Notes under the pieces: model-generated
The model's input: only the letters and a program-made list of their open reading frames with translations
Databases searched by the model: none
What the model was told of the DNA's origin: nothing
Translations under genes and position numbers: made by a program
Shown here: positions 16,653-26,289 of the stretch, one piece after another
Layout: each line of letters begins with the position of its first letter
Numbering within the stretch: position 1 is the first letter of the stretch
Source: Sulfurimonas sp.
GTDB taxonomy: Bacteria; Campylobacterota; Campylobacteria; Campylobacterales; Sulfurimonadaceae
Length of the DNA stretch: 35,569 bases
Direction of reading: 5' to 3'
NCBI GenBank assembly: GCA_002899765.1
Contig: PPDH01000026.1
Location: forward strand, 1-35,569

Positions 16653-18635
16653 TTGAGAATTCACTTCCGCTTCTACACGGGGCGGTTTTGATATATCGCT
16701 AAAGATTTCTCTTTTACCGTTTATATTTACCTCCATAATTCCCTCAGGCACTGTAAACTCTCTTTGAATCTGCGGATATAGCTGTAATACATTTTCATAG
16801 TACATGGCAAATGCAGGTCCTGCAACTTTACCCCCTGTTTCACGTTTATACATTGGGGTATTATCATCATTTCCAAACCAAACAATAGTCTCTATACTCG
16901 GAGAATAACCCGCAAACCAAGCATCTACATTGTTATTTGTAGTTCCTGTTTTTCCGGCTAGTTCTATGCCGTTTACATCTGCATTTCTTCCCGTTCCTTT
17001 TTTTATAACATCTTGAAGAATAGTTGTCATGATATAAGCCTGCGTCTCATGAGTAATAAAACGGCTACGTTCTGTTTTTTCGTAAATCGTTGTTGAACCT
17101 TTGTCAATATATCGAATAAGATGCGGCTCAACTTGAATACCACCGTTTGCAAAAGAGGTATAATATTTTGCCAACTCCAAAGGTGAAAGAGTAATACTCC
17201 CTAGTGCAATAGATAAATCAGGAGGAAGATTGGCAATGCCAAATTTTTTAAACTCTTTTAAAAGCGCACTTAAGCCGATGTCATTGACAAGATTTATGGT
17301 AGCGAGATTTCTTGAGTGAATAAGCGCTTCTCTTAATGTTATAAGTCCTTTATAATTTTTCTCGTAGTTTTTTGGCTGCCATTTTAGCTCTTCTCCGTTT
17401 TTTTCATACGTATATGTTCTGGCGATATCAATCAGTTCCGTTGCTCCGGAATATCCCAAATCTACAGCGACCTGATATATAAAGGGCTTAAATGCAGAAC
17501 CTGGCTGTCGGCGCCCCTGAGTTGCTCTGTTATAAGAGCTTTTTTGATAATCGACACTTCCCACCAGTGCTAAAATATCTCCGGTTTTTGAATCCAATGA
17601 GATAAGCGCACCGTTTAGGAGTGAGGTATTTATATCTTGTTCAATTTCATAGTCTGGATTTGCAGCCAACATTTTTTTATCATTAGCTATATAGCCTTCA
17701 ATTCTCTTAACCGACATGTCATAAGCTTTTTTGAGTGAGTCTCTTGCCGCTTTTTGAAGTCTCATGTCTATTGTCGTATATATCTCGTACCCGCCGCTTT
17801 TTATATCATTTATGCCGAGTTCTGAGGATCTTCTTAGAACCTCATCTACAATAAAGGGTGCGTTGTTTTGTGTCAGAGTATCGTCAAAAACTTCCGGAGT
17901 CTCAAGCAGTGCATTGTTGTATGTCTCCTCATCTATCCATCCAAGAGCATACATTCTAGCTACTACACGGTTTGCCCTGCCCATCGAAATCTCATAGTTT
18001 TTTGTCTGTGCATAAGTACTTGGAGCCTTTGGGAGACCTACAAGTATTGCCATCTCTTTAAGAGTCAAATCATCAAGTTTTTTGTGAAAGTAGCCGTCCG
18101 CCGCCGTTTTTATCCCGTAATATCCATGTCCGAAATAGATCTCATTGAGATATCTCTCAAGAATCTCCTCTTTGCTCAAACTCAACTCAAGCTTTAGGGA
18201 ATAAATAAGCTCCTTAATTTTTCTAGAGAGCTTTTTTTCTCTGGTAAGCAGTCTGTTTTTTACCAACTGCTGCGTTATGGTACTAGCGCCCTCAACCAAT
18301 TTTCCCGCTTTGATATCTTTAATGATTGCTCTAAAAATTGCATCTACGTTTATGCCGGGATGTTCAAAAAAAGTGGTGTCTTCTATGGCTAAAAGGGCTT
18401 CTATAATCCGCGGCGGAATTTCGCCAAACTCTGCATAATATCTATGCTCATTTTCAAAAATATTGGCAATCTTCTCGCCGTTTTTATCATAAAATCTTGT
18501 CGTTAGGGATGGTTTATAGTTTTTGAGTGAAGATATATCGTACTCTTCCCCTACTAAAAAATAGCCAAGAACCAAAAATGGAGTTAAAAATCCAAGCAGA
18601 AGAAGCGTGAAAAATATATTTTTAACAATTTTCAT
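16635..18635 (-). CDS. pbp1A: Penicillin-binding protein 1A
   Basis: This 666-residue bifunctional peptidoglycan synthase has an N-terminal membrane anchor (about 8-28). The family-51 glycosyltransferase domain has catalytic Glu85 in IEDTTFFEHPG and EGASTITQQLVKN. The transpeptidase has its active serine at 380 in QPGSAFKP, SRN at 441-443 and KTG at 562-564. All catalytic motifs are present and the length is usual. It is the last gene of the operon that starts with alaS and overlaps the ATPase gene by 4 bp (ATGA). In C. jejuni, as I recall, the matching gene also follows alaS and maf. Confidence 0.96.
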   Translation of the reverse strand: MKIVKNIFFTLLLLGFLTPFLVLGYFLVGEEYDISSLKNYKPSLTTRFYDKNGEKIANIFENEHRYYAEFGEIPPRIIEALLAIEDTTFFEHPGINVDAIFRAIIKDIKAGKLVEGASTITQQLVKNRLLTREKKLSRKIKELIYSLKLELSLSKEEILERYLNEIYFGHGYYGIKTAADGYFHKKLDDLTLKEMAILVGLPKAPSTYAQTKNYEISMGRANRVVARMYALGWIDEETYNNALLETPEVFDDTLTQNNAPFIVDEVLRRSSELGINDIKSGGYEIYTTIDMRLQKAARDSLKKAYDMSVKRIEGYIANDKKMLAANPDYEIEQDINTSLLNGALISLDSKTGDILALVGSVDYQKSSYNRATQGRRQPGSAFKPFIYQVAVDLGYSGATELIDIARTYTYEKNGEELKWQPKNYEKNYKGLITLREALIHSRNLATINLVNDIGLSALLKEFKKFGIANLPPDLSIALGSITLSPLELAKYYTSFANGGIQVEPHLIRYIDKGSTTIYEKTERSRFITHETQAYIMTTILQDVIKKGTGRNADVNGIELAGKTGTTNNNVDAWFAGYSPSIETIVWFGNDDNTPMYKRETGGKVAGPAFAMYYENVLQLYPQIQREFTVPEGIMEVNINGKREIFSDISKPPRVEAEVNSQEMLLF

Positions 18636-19321
18636 ACTCTAAAACTACTGTTTGCAAAATTTGCATCGATTAAAACTTTTGTATATTCACTCTGCGGGTT
18701 TTGTAAAACATCTTGCATTTTTGCGCTCTCTACGACTTTTCCGTTTTTTATAACGCAGATATCTTCACATAAAATTTTAGCAGAATTCATGTCATGTGTC
18801 ACAAAAAGTATCTTAAAACCAAACTCCGCCTGCAAAGATTTTAAAAGATCTAAAATAACCACTCTATTTTTTGGATCAAGTGCGGTTGTAGGCTCATCAA
18901 GCAAAATAAGCTCAGGTTCATGGCTAAGTGCCATAGCAATTACCACTCTTTGAAGCTGTCCGCCGGAGAGCTCAGGCGGGAATCTCTCTAAAAGTTCTCT
19001 CTCAAGTCCGACCTGAGCAAAAAGATTTTGTACTTTTTGCTCAGGCACGAAAAACTGTTTTTTAATCTTTGTAAGAGGAGAGAGTGCCGTAAATGGATTT
19101 TGAGGTACAAAAGCCAAAGTTTTTCCTGCGACAAGCTCAAAATCACCCTTATATTGCAACTCCATCTCCATGTTATCTGGCAACATGTGAAGCAATGCCT
19201 TAATCGTCAAACTCTTTCCGCTTCCGCTCTGCCCGACTAGTGCGAGTGAAGAAGAGATGTTAAAAGCAATGTCAACGAGATTTTTTTTATCTATCGTTAT
19301 TCGCAGTTTCGTTATATTCAT
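18632..19321 (-). CDS. Orphan OppD/DppD-like ABC ATPase
   Basis: This 229-residue ATPase has Walker A GQSGSGKS (30-37), Q loop VPQNPFTALSPLTKI, signature LSGGQLQR (118-125), Walker B LILLDEPTTALDP and H-loop VTHDMNSA. The QNPFTALSPLTKI segment and the QNPQSEYTKVLI ending resemble the peptide/nickel importer ATPases (OppD, DppD, NikD). It is shorter than those (about 320), with no iron-sulphur or oligopeptide C-terminal extension. No permease or binding protein is nearby; it overlaps bioF and pbp1A by 4 bp each. Transport partner unknown. Confidence 0.85.
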   Translation of the reverse strand: MNITKLRITIDKKNLVDIAFNISSSLALVGQSGSGKSLTIKALLHMLPDNMEMELQYKGDFELVAGKTLAFVPQNPFTALSPLTKIKKQFFVPEQKVQNLFAQVGLERELLERFPPELSGGQLQRVVIAMALSHEPELILLDEPTTALDPKNRVVILDLLKSLQAEFGFKILFVTHDMNSAKILCEDICVIKNGKVVESAKMQDVLQNPQSEYTKVLIDANFANSSFRV

Positions 19322-20412
19322 TGTTTTATTTTAGCTAAATTTATACACAACTCTCTTAACGCATGACAACTCTCGCCCACTCTTGCTATAATACGTATTA
19401 TTGCCCTCTCAACAGTTGGCTGCCTAATTGCACCCACTTCAAAACCGAGATTTTTAAGCGCCTCGCGAATCTCCATAACTCTTTTGTTATTATCAATAAT
19501 AATGGGAACGATAAGACCATCCACCTTGACTCCCAACTCCTCATAAACAACTTTTTGGCGCTTTTGTATCTCACTCTTTAAAAGTTCTCTGTTTTGCAAA
19601 ATATATCTCAGTGCATTATGTGCCAAAAGCGTATCATAAAGAGAGAGCGAAGTGGCGTAGATAATCGGTTTTGCACGATTTATAAGATACTCGACAATGT
19701 GCGAAGAGGCGAGGATGAAAGCGCCGAAACTTCCATAAGCCTTTCCAAGCGTTCCCATCTTAATGTAATTTGGCTTGATGTCAATCTTATAGTAATCAAA
19801 AACTCCCATAAGGTTCTCTCCGATTACTCCGCTGCTATGCGCCTCATCCACTATCAAAAGGGCATCATATCTATCGCAAATCTCAAAAACCGCTCTATCA
19901 ACCAAATCGCCGTCCATTGAGTAGATGCCCTCAACCGCAACTATATTTCTTTTGGCGTCCGATGATTTTAAGAGTCCTTCAAGTTCCTGCATATTGTTAT
20001 GAGAGAAAAATGTTACATTTACGCTCTTTAGATTTGACGCAAGAACCCCTGAAGCATGGTATTTTTCATCCATAAAAAGCATATCCGAGCGTCTTACAAG
20101 AGCTTCAATAAGCGCTATATTTGCGTTAAAACCGCTCCCTAACACAACTGCGTCTTCAAAGCCGTTTGCCTCACATAAAGCCGTCTCAAAATCTTTATGA
20201 ATCTGATGATAACCGTTTACCAACAGTGAGGCTTTGGAGCTGTGAAGAGGCATCTCTGAGAGTGCTTGACATGTAAGTGTATGCAGCTCTTTTTTATGTG
20301 CAAGACCTAGATAGTCGTTTGAGGCAAAATCAAAATGTAGAGTGTCAACAACCTCTCTGCTTCTATATCTTTTAGATCTCTTAAGAGCTTCAAGCTCTTT
20401 TGTGTAGTACAT
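19318..20412 (-). CDS. bioF: BioF-like alpha-oxoamine synthase
   Basis: I chose the ATG at 20410-20412 (364 residues) because it overlaps the maf stop as TAATG; upstream codons lie inside maf. This fold-type I PLP enzyme shows FASNDYLGLAHK, VLGSGFNANIALIEAL, VDEAHSSGVIG at 188-198 and the PLP lysine K224 in MGTLGKAYGSFG, then AIRQPTVERAIIRI. The best match is 8-amino-7-oxononanoate synthase, which joins pimeloyl thioester and alanine in biotin synthesis. 2-amino-3-ketobutyrate CoA ligase has the same layout but is usually near 398 residues. No other biotin gene is in the window. Confidence 0.85.
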   Translation of the reverse strand: MYYTKELEALKRSKRYRSREVVDTLHFDFASNDYLGLAHKKELHTLTCQALSEMPLHSSKASLLVNGYHQIHKDFETALCEANGFEDAVVLGSGFNANIALIEALVRRSDMLFMDEKYHASGVLASNLKSVNVTFFSHNNMQELEGLLKSSDAKRNIVAVEGIYSMDGDLVDRAVFEICDRYDALLIVDEAHSSGVIGENLMGVFDYYKIDIKPNYIKMGTLGKAYGSFGAFILASSHIVEYLINRAKPIIYATSLSLYDTLLAHNALRYILQNRELLKSEIQKRQKVVYEELGVKVDGLIVPIIIDNNKRVMEIREALKNLGFEVGAIRQPTVERAIIRIIARVGESCHALRELCINLAKIKQ

Positions 20413-20957
20413 TATAAAAATCTCTGCAAAATCTCTGTATGTAATCCCATAGCAGTACTTTGGCTGCCCTCTACACTCTTGATATACTTTTTGCAAAAGC
20501 CCTCAACCATGCAGGCTCCTGCTTTGCCGCGCCACTCACCGCTTTGCAGATAGCTCTCGACATCGTCTAAATCAAACTCATCAAAAATATACTTTGTTGT
20601 AGAGATATCGATAATCTTCATCTTAAGTGATTGGTACATCATACATGTAATGATACTTGTAACGCTCCCGCTTTGCGTAAGCAGTATATTTCGTGCATCG
20701 TCAACGCATTTTGCTTTTCTGAGTATTTGTCCGCATGACGCGACCACGGTATCGGCAACCAAAAGAGGATACTCTTTATATCCAAAAGCCCTTACGTTTG
20801 CTTCAAATTTTCCCAATGTTGCCTGATATACAAAGTTTTTAGGAGAGCTTGCTATTATGCTATCTTCATCAAAATCTACACTCTCTTGAATGAAAGCGAC
20901 ACCTGCATCTCTAAGAAGTTTTGCGCGGGTTTGTGAAGAAGAAGCAAGTCTTAGCAT
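20412..20957 (-). CDS. maf: Maf nucleotide pyrophosphatase
   Basis: This 181-residue protein begins MLRLASSSQTRAKLLRDAG, the Maf nucleotide-binding loop (the usual SxSPRR is SSSQTR here). It continues with VADTVVASCGQILRKA, the conserved Asp of the active site, and VESYLQSGEWRGKAGACMVEG. Maf proteins hydrolyse dTTP, UTP or modified NTPs, preventing misincorporation, and have been linked to septum inhibition. It sits between the CopD-like gene (1-bp overlap) and bioF in the alaS operon. Confidence 0.92.
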   Translation of the reverse strand: MLRLASSSQTRAKLLRDAGVAFIQESVDFDEDSIIASSPKNFVYQATLGKFEANVRAFGYKEYPLLVADTVVASCGQILRKAKCVDDARNILLTQSGSVTSIITCMMYQSLKMKIIDISTTKYIFDEFDLDDVESYLQSGEWRGKAGACMVEGFCKKYIKSVEGSQSTAMGLHTEILQRFL

Positions 20958-21439
20958 TAGAGACTACTTGAGAGGAGTGTTCCTAAAAATATAGCGCTAA
21001 CCCCTAGGATAATATTGAGAGGAACCATAAATTTTCCGATAAGCTCTATCTGGTTTTTAGCACCTACCATGTTACCCTCATGCAACATTCTCTCGCCTCT
21101 GTTTCTTCTTAAAATCATAACGATGAGATTGATAAACATAACACTCCAAATACCCTCTTTGGCATGTGAGAGAGTAGAAAAATCGCTCTGAGAAAGACCG
21201 TATCCCTTTATCATAAAAACCGCCGTTACTATAAGAGTTATCACAAAAGGAAGCACTATATAAAAGAGTCTCTTTAGTGCATGAGCAATTCTCTCTAATC
21301 TTTTTTGCGGAGACTCTATCTCTAAAAACGAGTAGTGCGCCGCGTAACGCATAGCAATCATGCCGCCGACCCAAACAACCGCACTTATGACATGAAGAAA
21401 AACTATAATCGTTTTATGCTCTAAAAAGATATCCTGCAT
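20957..21439 (-). CDS. CopD-like four-helix membrane protein
   Basis: This 160-residue inner-membrane protein has four predicted helices: FLHVISAVVWVGGMIAM, LFYIVLPFVITLIVTAVFMI, EGIWSVMFINLIVMIL and FMVPLNIILGVSAIFLGTLL. The LHVISAVVWVGGM motif (His and Trp in helix 1) is shared by the CopD, HemJ and related putative haem- or metal-binding families. The substrate cannot be told from sequence. Start and stop overlap alaS and maf by one base each, so it is translated with them. Confidence 0.75.
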   Translation of the reverse strand: MQDIFLEHKTIIVFLHVISAVVWVGGMIAMRYAAHYSFLEIESPQKRLERIAHALKRLFYIVLPFVITLIVTAVFMIKGYGLSQSDFSTLSHAKEGIWSVMFINLIVMILRRNRGERMLHEGNMVGAKNQIELIGKFMVPLNIILGVSAIFLGTLLSSSL

Positions 21440-23988
21440 TATCCTAAAACCTCGGTTATATAAGCTTTTGCCTTCTCTTTGGCTTCGGAGATTTTAGAAA
21501 TATCTTTTCCGCCTGCTTGTGCAAAATCAGCCCTACCGCCTCCACCTCCGCCAAGGATAGGAGCTATATTTTTAATCCACTCTCCTGCTTTTGCATCCGC
21601 ACCTTTAACACCTGCGGCTATCAAGACTTTATCGCCCTTTACCTGAAATAGCATTGCGCATAATTTTTCGTTTTGGTTTTTAAGTTCGTCGATTTTCTCT
21701 TTGATATCGCCGCTTAAAAGTTCATCAACCACAACCGCTACGCCGTTTATCTCATCCGCTTTTATCTCTACATGTATGCTGTTTTGCGCCTCATGAAGTT
21801 CTGATTTTAGCTCGGATATACTCGACTTTAGTCTTGAGATTCCCGCCATTACGTCAAGATTTTTAACCTCGGCTTGTATCTCTTTTATAAGCACTCTCTG
21901 CTGCGCAAAATGATTATATGCAGCGTGCCCGCAGACCGCTTCAATACGTCTAACTCCCGCACTTACACCGCTCTCTTTTATGATTATAAACGAACCGATT
22001 GACGCCGTATTTTCAACGTGAACACCGCCGCAGAACTCAACGCTTGCACTGCCGAAACTCACAACCCTTACCTCGTCGCCGTACTTCTCGCCAAACTGCG
22101 CTTTCGCACCCGACTTTTTGGCATCTTCAATACTCATAACCTCGGTTTTACCGCCGATGCCGCGCATAATCTGCTCATTTACTCTTGTCTCTATCTCAAC
22201 AAGCTCTGCATGAGTGAGCGCTTTTGGATGAGAGAAGTCAAATCGAAGTCTTGTCGCTTCAACAAGCGAGCCTGCCTGAGAGATGTGCTCTCCCAAAACA
22301 TCAAAAAGCACTGCATGTAAAAGGTGTGTCGCGGAGTGATGCTTTGTTATTTCGCCTCTAGAGATATCCACAACCGCTTCAACCTCATCGTCGACTTTAA
22401 GCTCTTTTTGTACAATTATTTGAGAGAGATTAAGACCGAAAAACTTCTTTGTATCTTCTACTTTTGCATAGCCCTCAAGTTCGCCCATATCTCCGCACTG
22501 TCCGCCCGATTCTGCATAAAACGGTGTACTCTCTAAAAGTACCCAGCCGTTTGAACCTGCTGCAAGAGTGTCTGCATGATGATACTTATCATCCAAAAGT
22601 GCTAAAACTTTGCTTCTGTTTTTTGTACTCTCATAACCTACAAAAGTGTTCTCGCCGAACTTCTCTAAAAGCTCTTTAAAGTCTCCATGAACGGCTTCAT
22701 CCCCGCTGCCTTTCCAAGCAGCTTTTGCACGTGTGCGCTGCTGGCTCATCAGCTCCTCAAATGTAGCCGTGTCAAGTTTAAGATTTTTCTCTCTTAACAT
22801 ATCTTCGGTCAAATCAAGCGGGAAACCGAAAGTGTCGTCGAGCTTAAATGCAACCTCGCCGCTAAAGACCTCTTTTGTATTTTTAAGTTCTTCGTTAAAA
22901 AGCTCGATTCCCGATGCAATAGTTTTGAAAAATCTCGCCTCTTCAAGTTCTATCTGCTCTTTTACAATCTCTGCTTTTTGCGCTAAGTAGTCATACTCTC
23001 TGCCCATAATCGCTACAACGGTATCTACTAGTTTGTACATAAACGGCTCGCTAAATCCAAGCAGGTAACCATGTCTTACACCGCGGCGCAATATTCTGCG
23101 AAGTACGTAGCCACGACCTTCATTGGAGAAGTTTACACCCTGAGCAAGAAGAAAAAGTGCAGTTCTTATATGATCGGCTATAACTCTGTATGATGCGCCG
23201 CTTGCATATACATACTCTTTTGCTATGAGCTCTTCAATCTTTTTAATTATCGGCACAAACAAAGATGATGAGTAGTTGCTTGTAACGCCTTCGCTGATTG
23301 CAACAACACGCTCCAACCCCATACCGGTATCTATGGAAGGTTTTGGAAGAGGCGTTAGAGTACAGTCGCTGCTTCTCTCATACTGCATAAAAACAAGGTT
23401 CCAAATCTCTAAAAATCTGTCACCCTCGCCGCCCATGTAATCCTCAGAACCGCTAAAATTCTCCGCACCCTGATCAAAAAAGATTTCGCTGCATGGTCCG
23501 CACGGTCCAGTATCACCCATCTGCCAGAAGTTGTCTTTATCGCCAAGACGCATAATTCTCTCTTTGCTTACATGACGCATCCAAAGCTCTTCTGCCTCAT
23601 CGTCGCTCTCATGCACGGTAACCCAAAGCTTCTCTTTTGGAAATTTAAGAACCTCAGTTACAAACTCCCATGCATAATCAATTGCCTCTTCTTTGAAGTA
23701 ATTTCCAAAGCTAAAATTTCCAAGTATTTCAAAAAATGTGTGATGTCTTGCAGTATAGCCGACATTTTCCAAATCGTTATGTTTTCCGCCCGCACGGATA
23801 CATGTTTGACATGAAACTGCACGCGGATTTTGCGGAGCAGGTACTTCACCCGTAAATATAGACTTAAAAGGAACCATTCCGGCATTGTTAAAAAGCAGTG
23901 TTGCGTCATCGGGAACAAGCGGTGAACTCGCCACTCTATCATGATTTTTTGATTCAAAAAATCTTAAAAATTCTTCTCTAATATCCAT
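21439..23988 (-). CDS. alaS: Alanyl-tRNA synthetase
   Basis: This 849-residue enzyme shows the class II catalytic domain ([40 protein letters not shown]), the tRNA recognition region with [19 protein letters not shown], the editing domain with the zinc-type HHSATHLLH and FCGGVHV motifs, and a C-Ala domain ending [16 protein letters not shown]. All expected parts are present at near-normal length. It opens a six-gene operon, alaS, copD-like, maf, bioF, ABC ATPase, pbp1A, in which every junction overlaps. Confidence 0.98.
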   Translation of the reverse strand: MDIREEFLRFFESKNHDRVASSPLVPDDATLLFNNAGMVPFKSIFTGEVPAPQNPRAVSCQTCIRAGGKHNDLENVGYTARHHTFFEILGNFSFGNYFKEEAIDYAWEFVTEVLKFPKEKLWVTVHESDDEAEELWMRHVSKERIMRLGDKDNFWQMGDTGPCGPCSEIFFDQGAENFSGSEDYMGGEGDRFLEIWNLVFMQYERSSDCTLTPLPKPSIDTGMGLERVVAISEGVTSNYSSSLFVPIIKKIEELIAKEYVYASGASYRVIADHIRTALFLLAQGVNFSNEGRGYVLRRILRRGVRHGYLLGFSEPFMYKLVDTVVAIMGREYDYLAQKAEIVKEQIELEEARFFKTIASGIELFNEELKNTKEVFSGEVAFKLDDTFGFPLDLTEDMLREKNLKLDTATFEELMSQQRTRAKAAWKGSGDEAVHGDFKELLEKFGENTFVGYESTKNRSKVLALLDDKYHHADTLAAGSNGWVLLESTPFYAESGGQCGDMGELEGYAKVEDTKKFFGLNLSQIIVQKELKVDDEVEAVVDISRGEITKHHSATHLLHAVLFDVLGEHISQAGSLVEATRLRFDFSHPKALTHAELVEIETRVNEQIMRGIGGKTEVMSIEDAKKSGAKAQFGEKYGDEVRVVSFGSASVEFCGGVHVENTASIGSFIIIKESGVSAGVRRIEAVCGHAAYNHFAQQRVLIKEIQAEVKNLDVMAGISRLKSSISELKSELHEAQNSIHVEIKADEINGVAVVVDELLSGDIKEKIDELKNQNEKLCAMLFQVKGDKVLIAAGVKGADAKAGEWIKNIAPILGGGGGGRADFAQAGGKDISKISEAKEKAKAYITEVLG

Positions 23989-24017
23989 AAACGTATCTCT
24001 TAGTATAAAATTGGGCG

Positions 24018-24023
24018 ATTATA
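24018..24023 (-). promoter_or_regulatory. -10 element for the alaS operon
   Basis: A perfect TATAAT on the minus strand, preceded by TTTTTAGA, lies 30 bp before the alaS ATG. AGAGA just before the ATG could be the ribosome binding site. Confidence 0.5.
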
Positions 24024-24073
24024 TCTAAAAACAGCACTGTAGCACTTTAAACACAGACTAGGTTTTAAAAAGC

Positions 24074-25489
24074 TCAACAAATTACGACACTTTTTATCTC
24101 ACTCATCTCTTCTATGGCAAAGCGCGGACCCTCACGTCCTACACCGCTGAGCTTTACTCCGCCGTATGGCTGAATATCAAAACGCAAAGTCGGCATGTCG
24201 TTTATGACTACCCCGCCAGCATCAAGCTCATAAATGGCACGTTTTGTCAGACTTAAATCATTTGTAAAGATTGAAAATTGAAGTCCGTACGGAGAGTTGT
24301 TTATGCGGGGGAGCGCATCGTCAAAACTCTCAACTTTGACCAAAGAGACAATCGGTGCAAAAACCTCTTCGCATACAATCGCCATATCATCACGAACATC
24401 CGTCATAACACACGGATAAAAAAGCCTTCCATCAACGCGTGGAGTAAGCATTGCCGTTGCTCCCTCCTCTATAGCACTCTCAACCCATCCCATAGCCCTT
24501 TTGCATGCCTCATCATCGATAAGCGGACCCATAAAAGTATCATCATCATACGGTGAGCCTACAACCAGCTTCTTTGTCTGCTGGGCCATCTTTTGCGCAA
24601 ATGCGTCATATATTTTTGCATTAACATAGATACGCTGCAGCGATATGCAGACCTGACCCGAGTTTACAAAAGCACCTATTGCACATCTTGAAGCCGCCAA
24701 ATCCAAATCTGCACTCTCGTCAATGTAGGTCGCCGCATTTCCGCCAAGCTCTAAAGAGACCTTTTTTATCCCGGCACTCTTTGCAATTATATTGCCCACG
24801 GGAACACTTCCCGTAAAACTTATAACACGAGGGATATCGCTTGAGACAAGCGCACCTCCCACCTCGGCATCGCCATAAACGACACTAAGTGCATCTTTTA
24901 GGGCATATTTGCTCTCGATAAATAGTTTTGCAAATTTATACGCGCTCAGGGGAGCTTCGGGAGTCGGTTTTAATACAACGGCATTTCCTGCCACTAAAGC
25001 GGGTGCGAGTTTATGCGCAACAAGATTGAGCGGAAAATTAAAGGGGGTAATTGCTACGACGACTCCTGCACTCTCACGCAAAAAAAAAGCAGTTGTCTTT
25101 TTTCCGCTTGACATGGCATCGGTGTTGATGGTCTCTCCATGCATCGTGCGCATCGTCTCTGCGCAAAGAGTTACGGTCTCAATACAGCGCTCCACCTCGA
25201 CTCTGGAAAATGCAATCGGTTTTCCCACCTCATCGGTAATGATTTTTGCCATATCCTCTTTTGTTTCTCTTAGCTTTTGCGCAACATCTAAAAGCCAGCT
25301 GCATCTCTGCGCAATCGTACTTTTTTTCGTCTCTTTTGAAGCCTCTTTAGCAATAAGTAGTGCTTTTTTTGCGTCATCCGCGTTACAAACCGCAGCCATT
25401 GATACAACCTCGCCGCTATATGGACTTAGCCTTTGTGTCAACTCTTGCCTTGATGTTTCTTGTGAGCCAAAATAGATATTTGCTACCAT
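24074..25489 (-). CDS. Aldehyde dehydrogenase family protein
   Basis: This 471-residue NAD(P)-dependent enzyme has the oxyanion Asn151 in ITPFNFPLNLV, NAD-binding KPTPEAPLSA and SFTGSVPVG, general base Glu247 in SLELGGNA and nucleophile Cys281 in NSGQVCISLQR. EEVFAPIVSLV and PYGGVKLSGVGREGPRFAIEEM close the protein. Context-free aldehyde dehydrogenases of this shape include lactaldehyde, glycolaldehyde and non-phosphorylating glyceraldehyde-3-phosphate types, and I cannot choose between them. It has its own promoter and a strong GGAGG, and no metabolic partner is adjacent. Confidence 0.9.
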   Translation of the reverse strand: MVANIYFGSQETSRQELTQRLSPYSGEVVSMAAVCNADDAKKALLIAKEASKETKKSTIAQRCSWLLDVAQKLRETKEDMAKIITDEVGKPIAFSRVEVERCIETVTLCAETMRTMHGETINTDAMSSGKKTTAFFLRESAGVVVAITPFNFPLNLVAHKLAPALVAGNAVVLKPTPEAPLSAYKFAKLFIESKYALKDALSVVYGDAEVGGALVSSDIPRVISFTGSVPVGNIIAKSAGIKKVSLELGGNAATYIDESADLDLAASRCAIGAFVNSGQVCISLQRIYVNAKIYDAFAQKMAQQTKKLVVGSPYDDDTFMGPLIDDEACKRAMGWVESAIEEGATAMLTPRVDGRLFYPCVMTDVRDDMAIVCEEVFAPIVSLVKVESFDDALPRINNSPYGLQFSIFTNDLSLTKRAIYELDAGGVVINDMPTLRFDIQPYGGVKLSGVGREGPRFAIEEMSEIKSVVIC

Positions 25490-25526
25490 AAAATCCTCCG
25501 AGACTCTTTCTATTTGTTTTTATGTT

Positions 25527-25534
25527 ATTATAGT
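25527..25534. promoter_or_regulatory. Overlapping divergent -10 elements
   Basis: TATAAT on the minus strand (25527-25532) serves the aldehyde dehydrogenase gene 38 bp downstream, and TATAGT on the plus strand (25529-25534) could serve the thioredoxin-like gene. The two overlap, so the promoters would exclude one another. Confidence 0.45.
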
Positions 25535-25567
25535 GTAAAAATAATTTCTGAGGCATTTACAAATAAA

Positions 25568-25963
25568 ATGAAATTTTTTATCCCCCTATTTTTACTACTC
25601 TCAACACTTTACGCTGGAGAGTTAAACTGGCTTAACAGTTATGATGAAGCACTAAAACAGGCTCAAGAAGAGAACAAAGGAGTTTATCTCTTTATCGGTG
25701 CAGATGTTTGCAGATGGTGTGAGAGGTTCAAAAAGCTCACTCTCTCAAAAAAAGAGGTTATAGATAAACTTGAAGAAGATTATGTGCTTTTGTACCTCTC
25801 AAGAGACAGACATCAAATACCAAAACATTTTGTAACCAAATGCGTACCTAGACACTATTTTTTAACCAAAGAGGGCAAAATAGTTTATGAAGATGTGGGA
25901 AGCAGAGAGGTCGAGGGATTTTTTTCTCTTATAGAAGAAGCAAATCTCAAAAAAGAGGACTAA
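25568..25963 (+). CDS. Periplasmic thioredoxin-fold protein
   Basis: The ATG at 25568 gives 131 residues with an ideal signal peptide (MKFFIPLFLLLSTLYAG). The possible TGAGG ribosome binding site is 14 bases away, longer than usual. The mature protein shows LNWLNSYDEALKQAQEENKGVYLFIGADVCRWCERF, with a CxxC (C48-R-W-C51) at the start of a helix, and CVPRHYFLTKEGKIVYEDVG, whose Pro precedes a strand like the cis-Pro of thioredoxins. It belongs to the thioredoxin_7/DUF255 kind. It probably reduces or senses disulphides in the periplasm. Its stop overlaps yraN by 4 bp, tail to tail. Confidence 0.8.
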   Translation: MKFFIPLFLLLSTLYAGELNWLNSYDEALKQAQEENKGVYLFIGADVCRWCERFKKLTLSKKEVIDKLEEDYVLLYLSRDRHQIPKHFVTKCVPRHYFLTKEGKIVYEDVGSREVEGFFSLIEEANLKKED

Positions 25964-26289
25964 AGTGTTATATTTTCTATAAACTCTACGCTTGTATCCA
26001 CTATGATTAAAGCATCAAAAACAAAATCTACATCCAAAGAGTTTTTTTTCATATAGACATGTGCCGTTTTTATAATTTTTGAGAGCTTGCTTTTTGTAAT
26101 ATTTAAAACCGCACTCTCATAATCTATTCCACTTTTTACTTCTATAAAATGTAAAACATTCTCTTTTGAGCCAACAATATCTATCTCGCCGAAACGGGAG
26201 TAAAAATTTCGCTCTATAATGCTAAATCCATTCTCTGCGAGAAATACACAAGCTCTATCCTCCGCTGCGTTTCCTTTGGCTCGGCTCAT
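25960..26289 (-). CDS. yraN: YraN family (UPF0102) nuclease-like protein
   Basis: This 109-residue protein shows GNAAEDRACVFLAENGFSIIERNFYSRFGEIDIVGSKENVLHFIEVKSG, which contains the E, D and ExK residues of the restriction-endonuclease-like fold. The family is conserved in bacteria, sits near translation or repair genes, and has no settled function. It directly abuts the stop of the formate-dehydrogenase-like gene. As I recall, it follows hom directly in C. jejuni. Confidence 0.92.
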   Translation of the reverse strand: MSRAKGNAAEDRACVFLAENGFSIIERNFYSRFGEIDIVGSKENVLHFIEVKSGIDYESAVLNITKSKLSKIIKTAHVYMKKNSLDVDFVFDALIIVDTSVEFIENITL

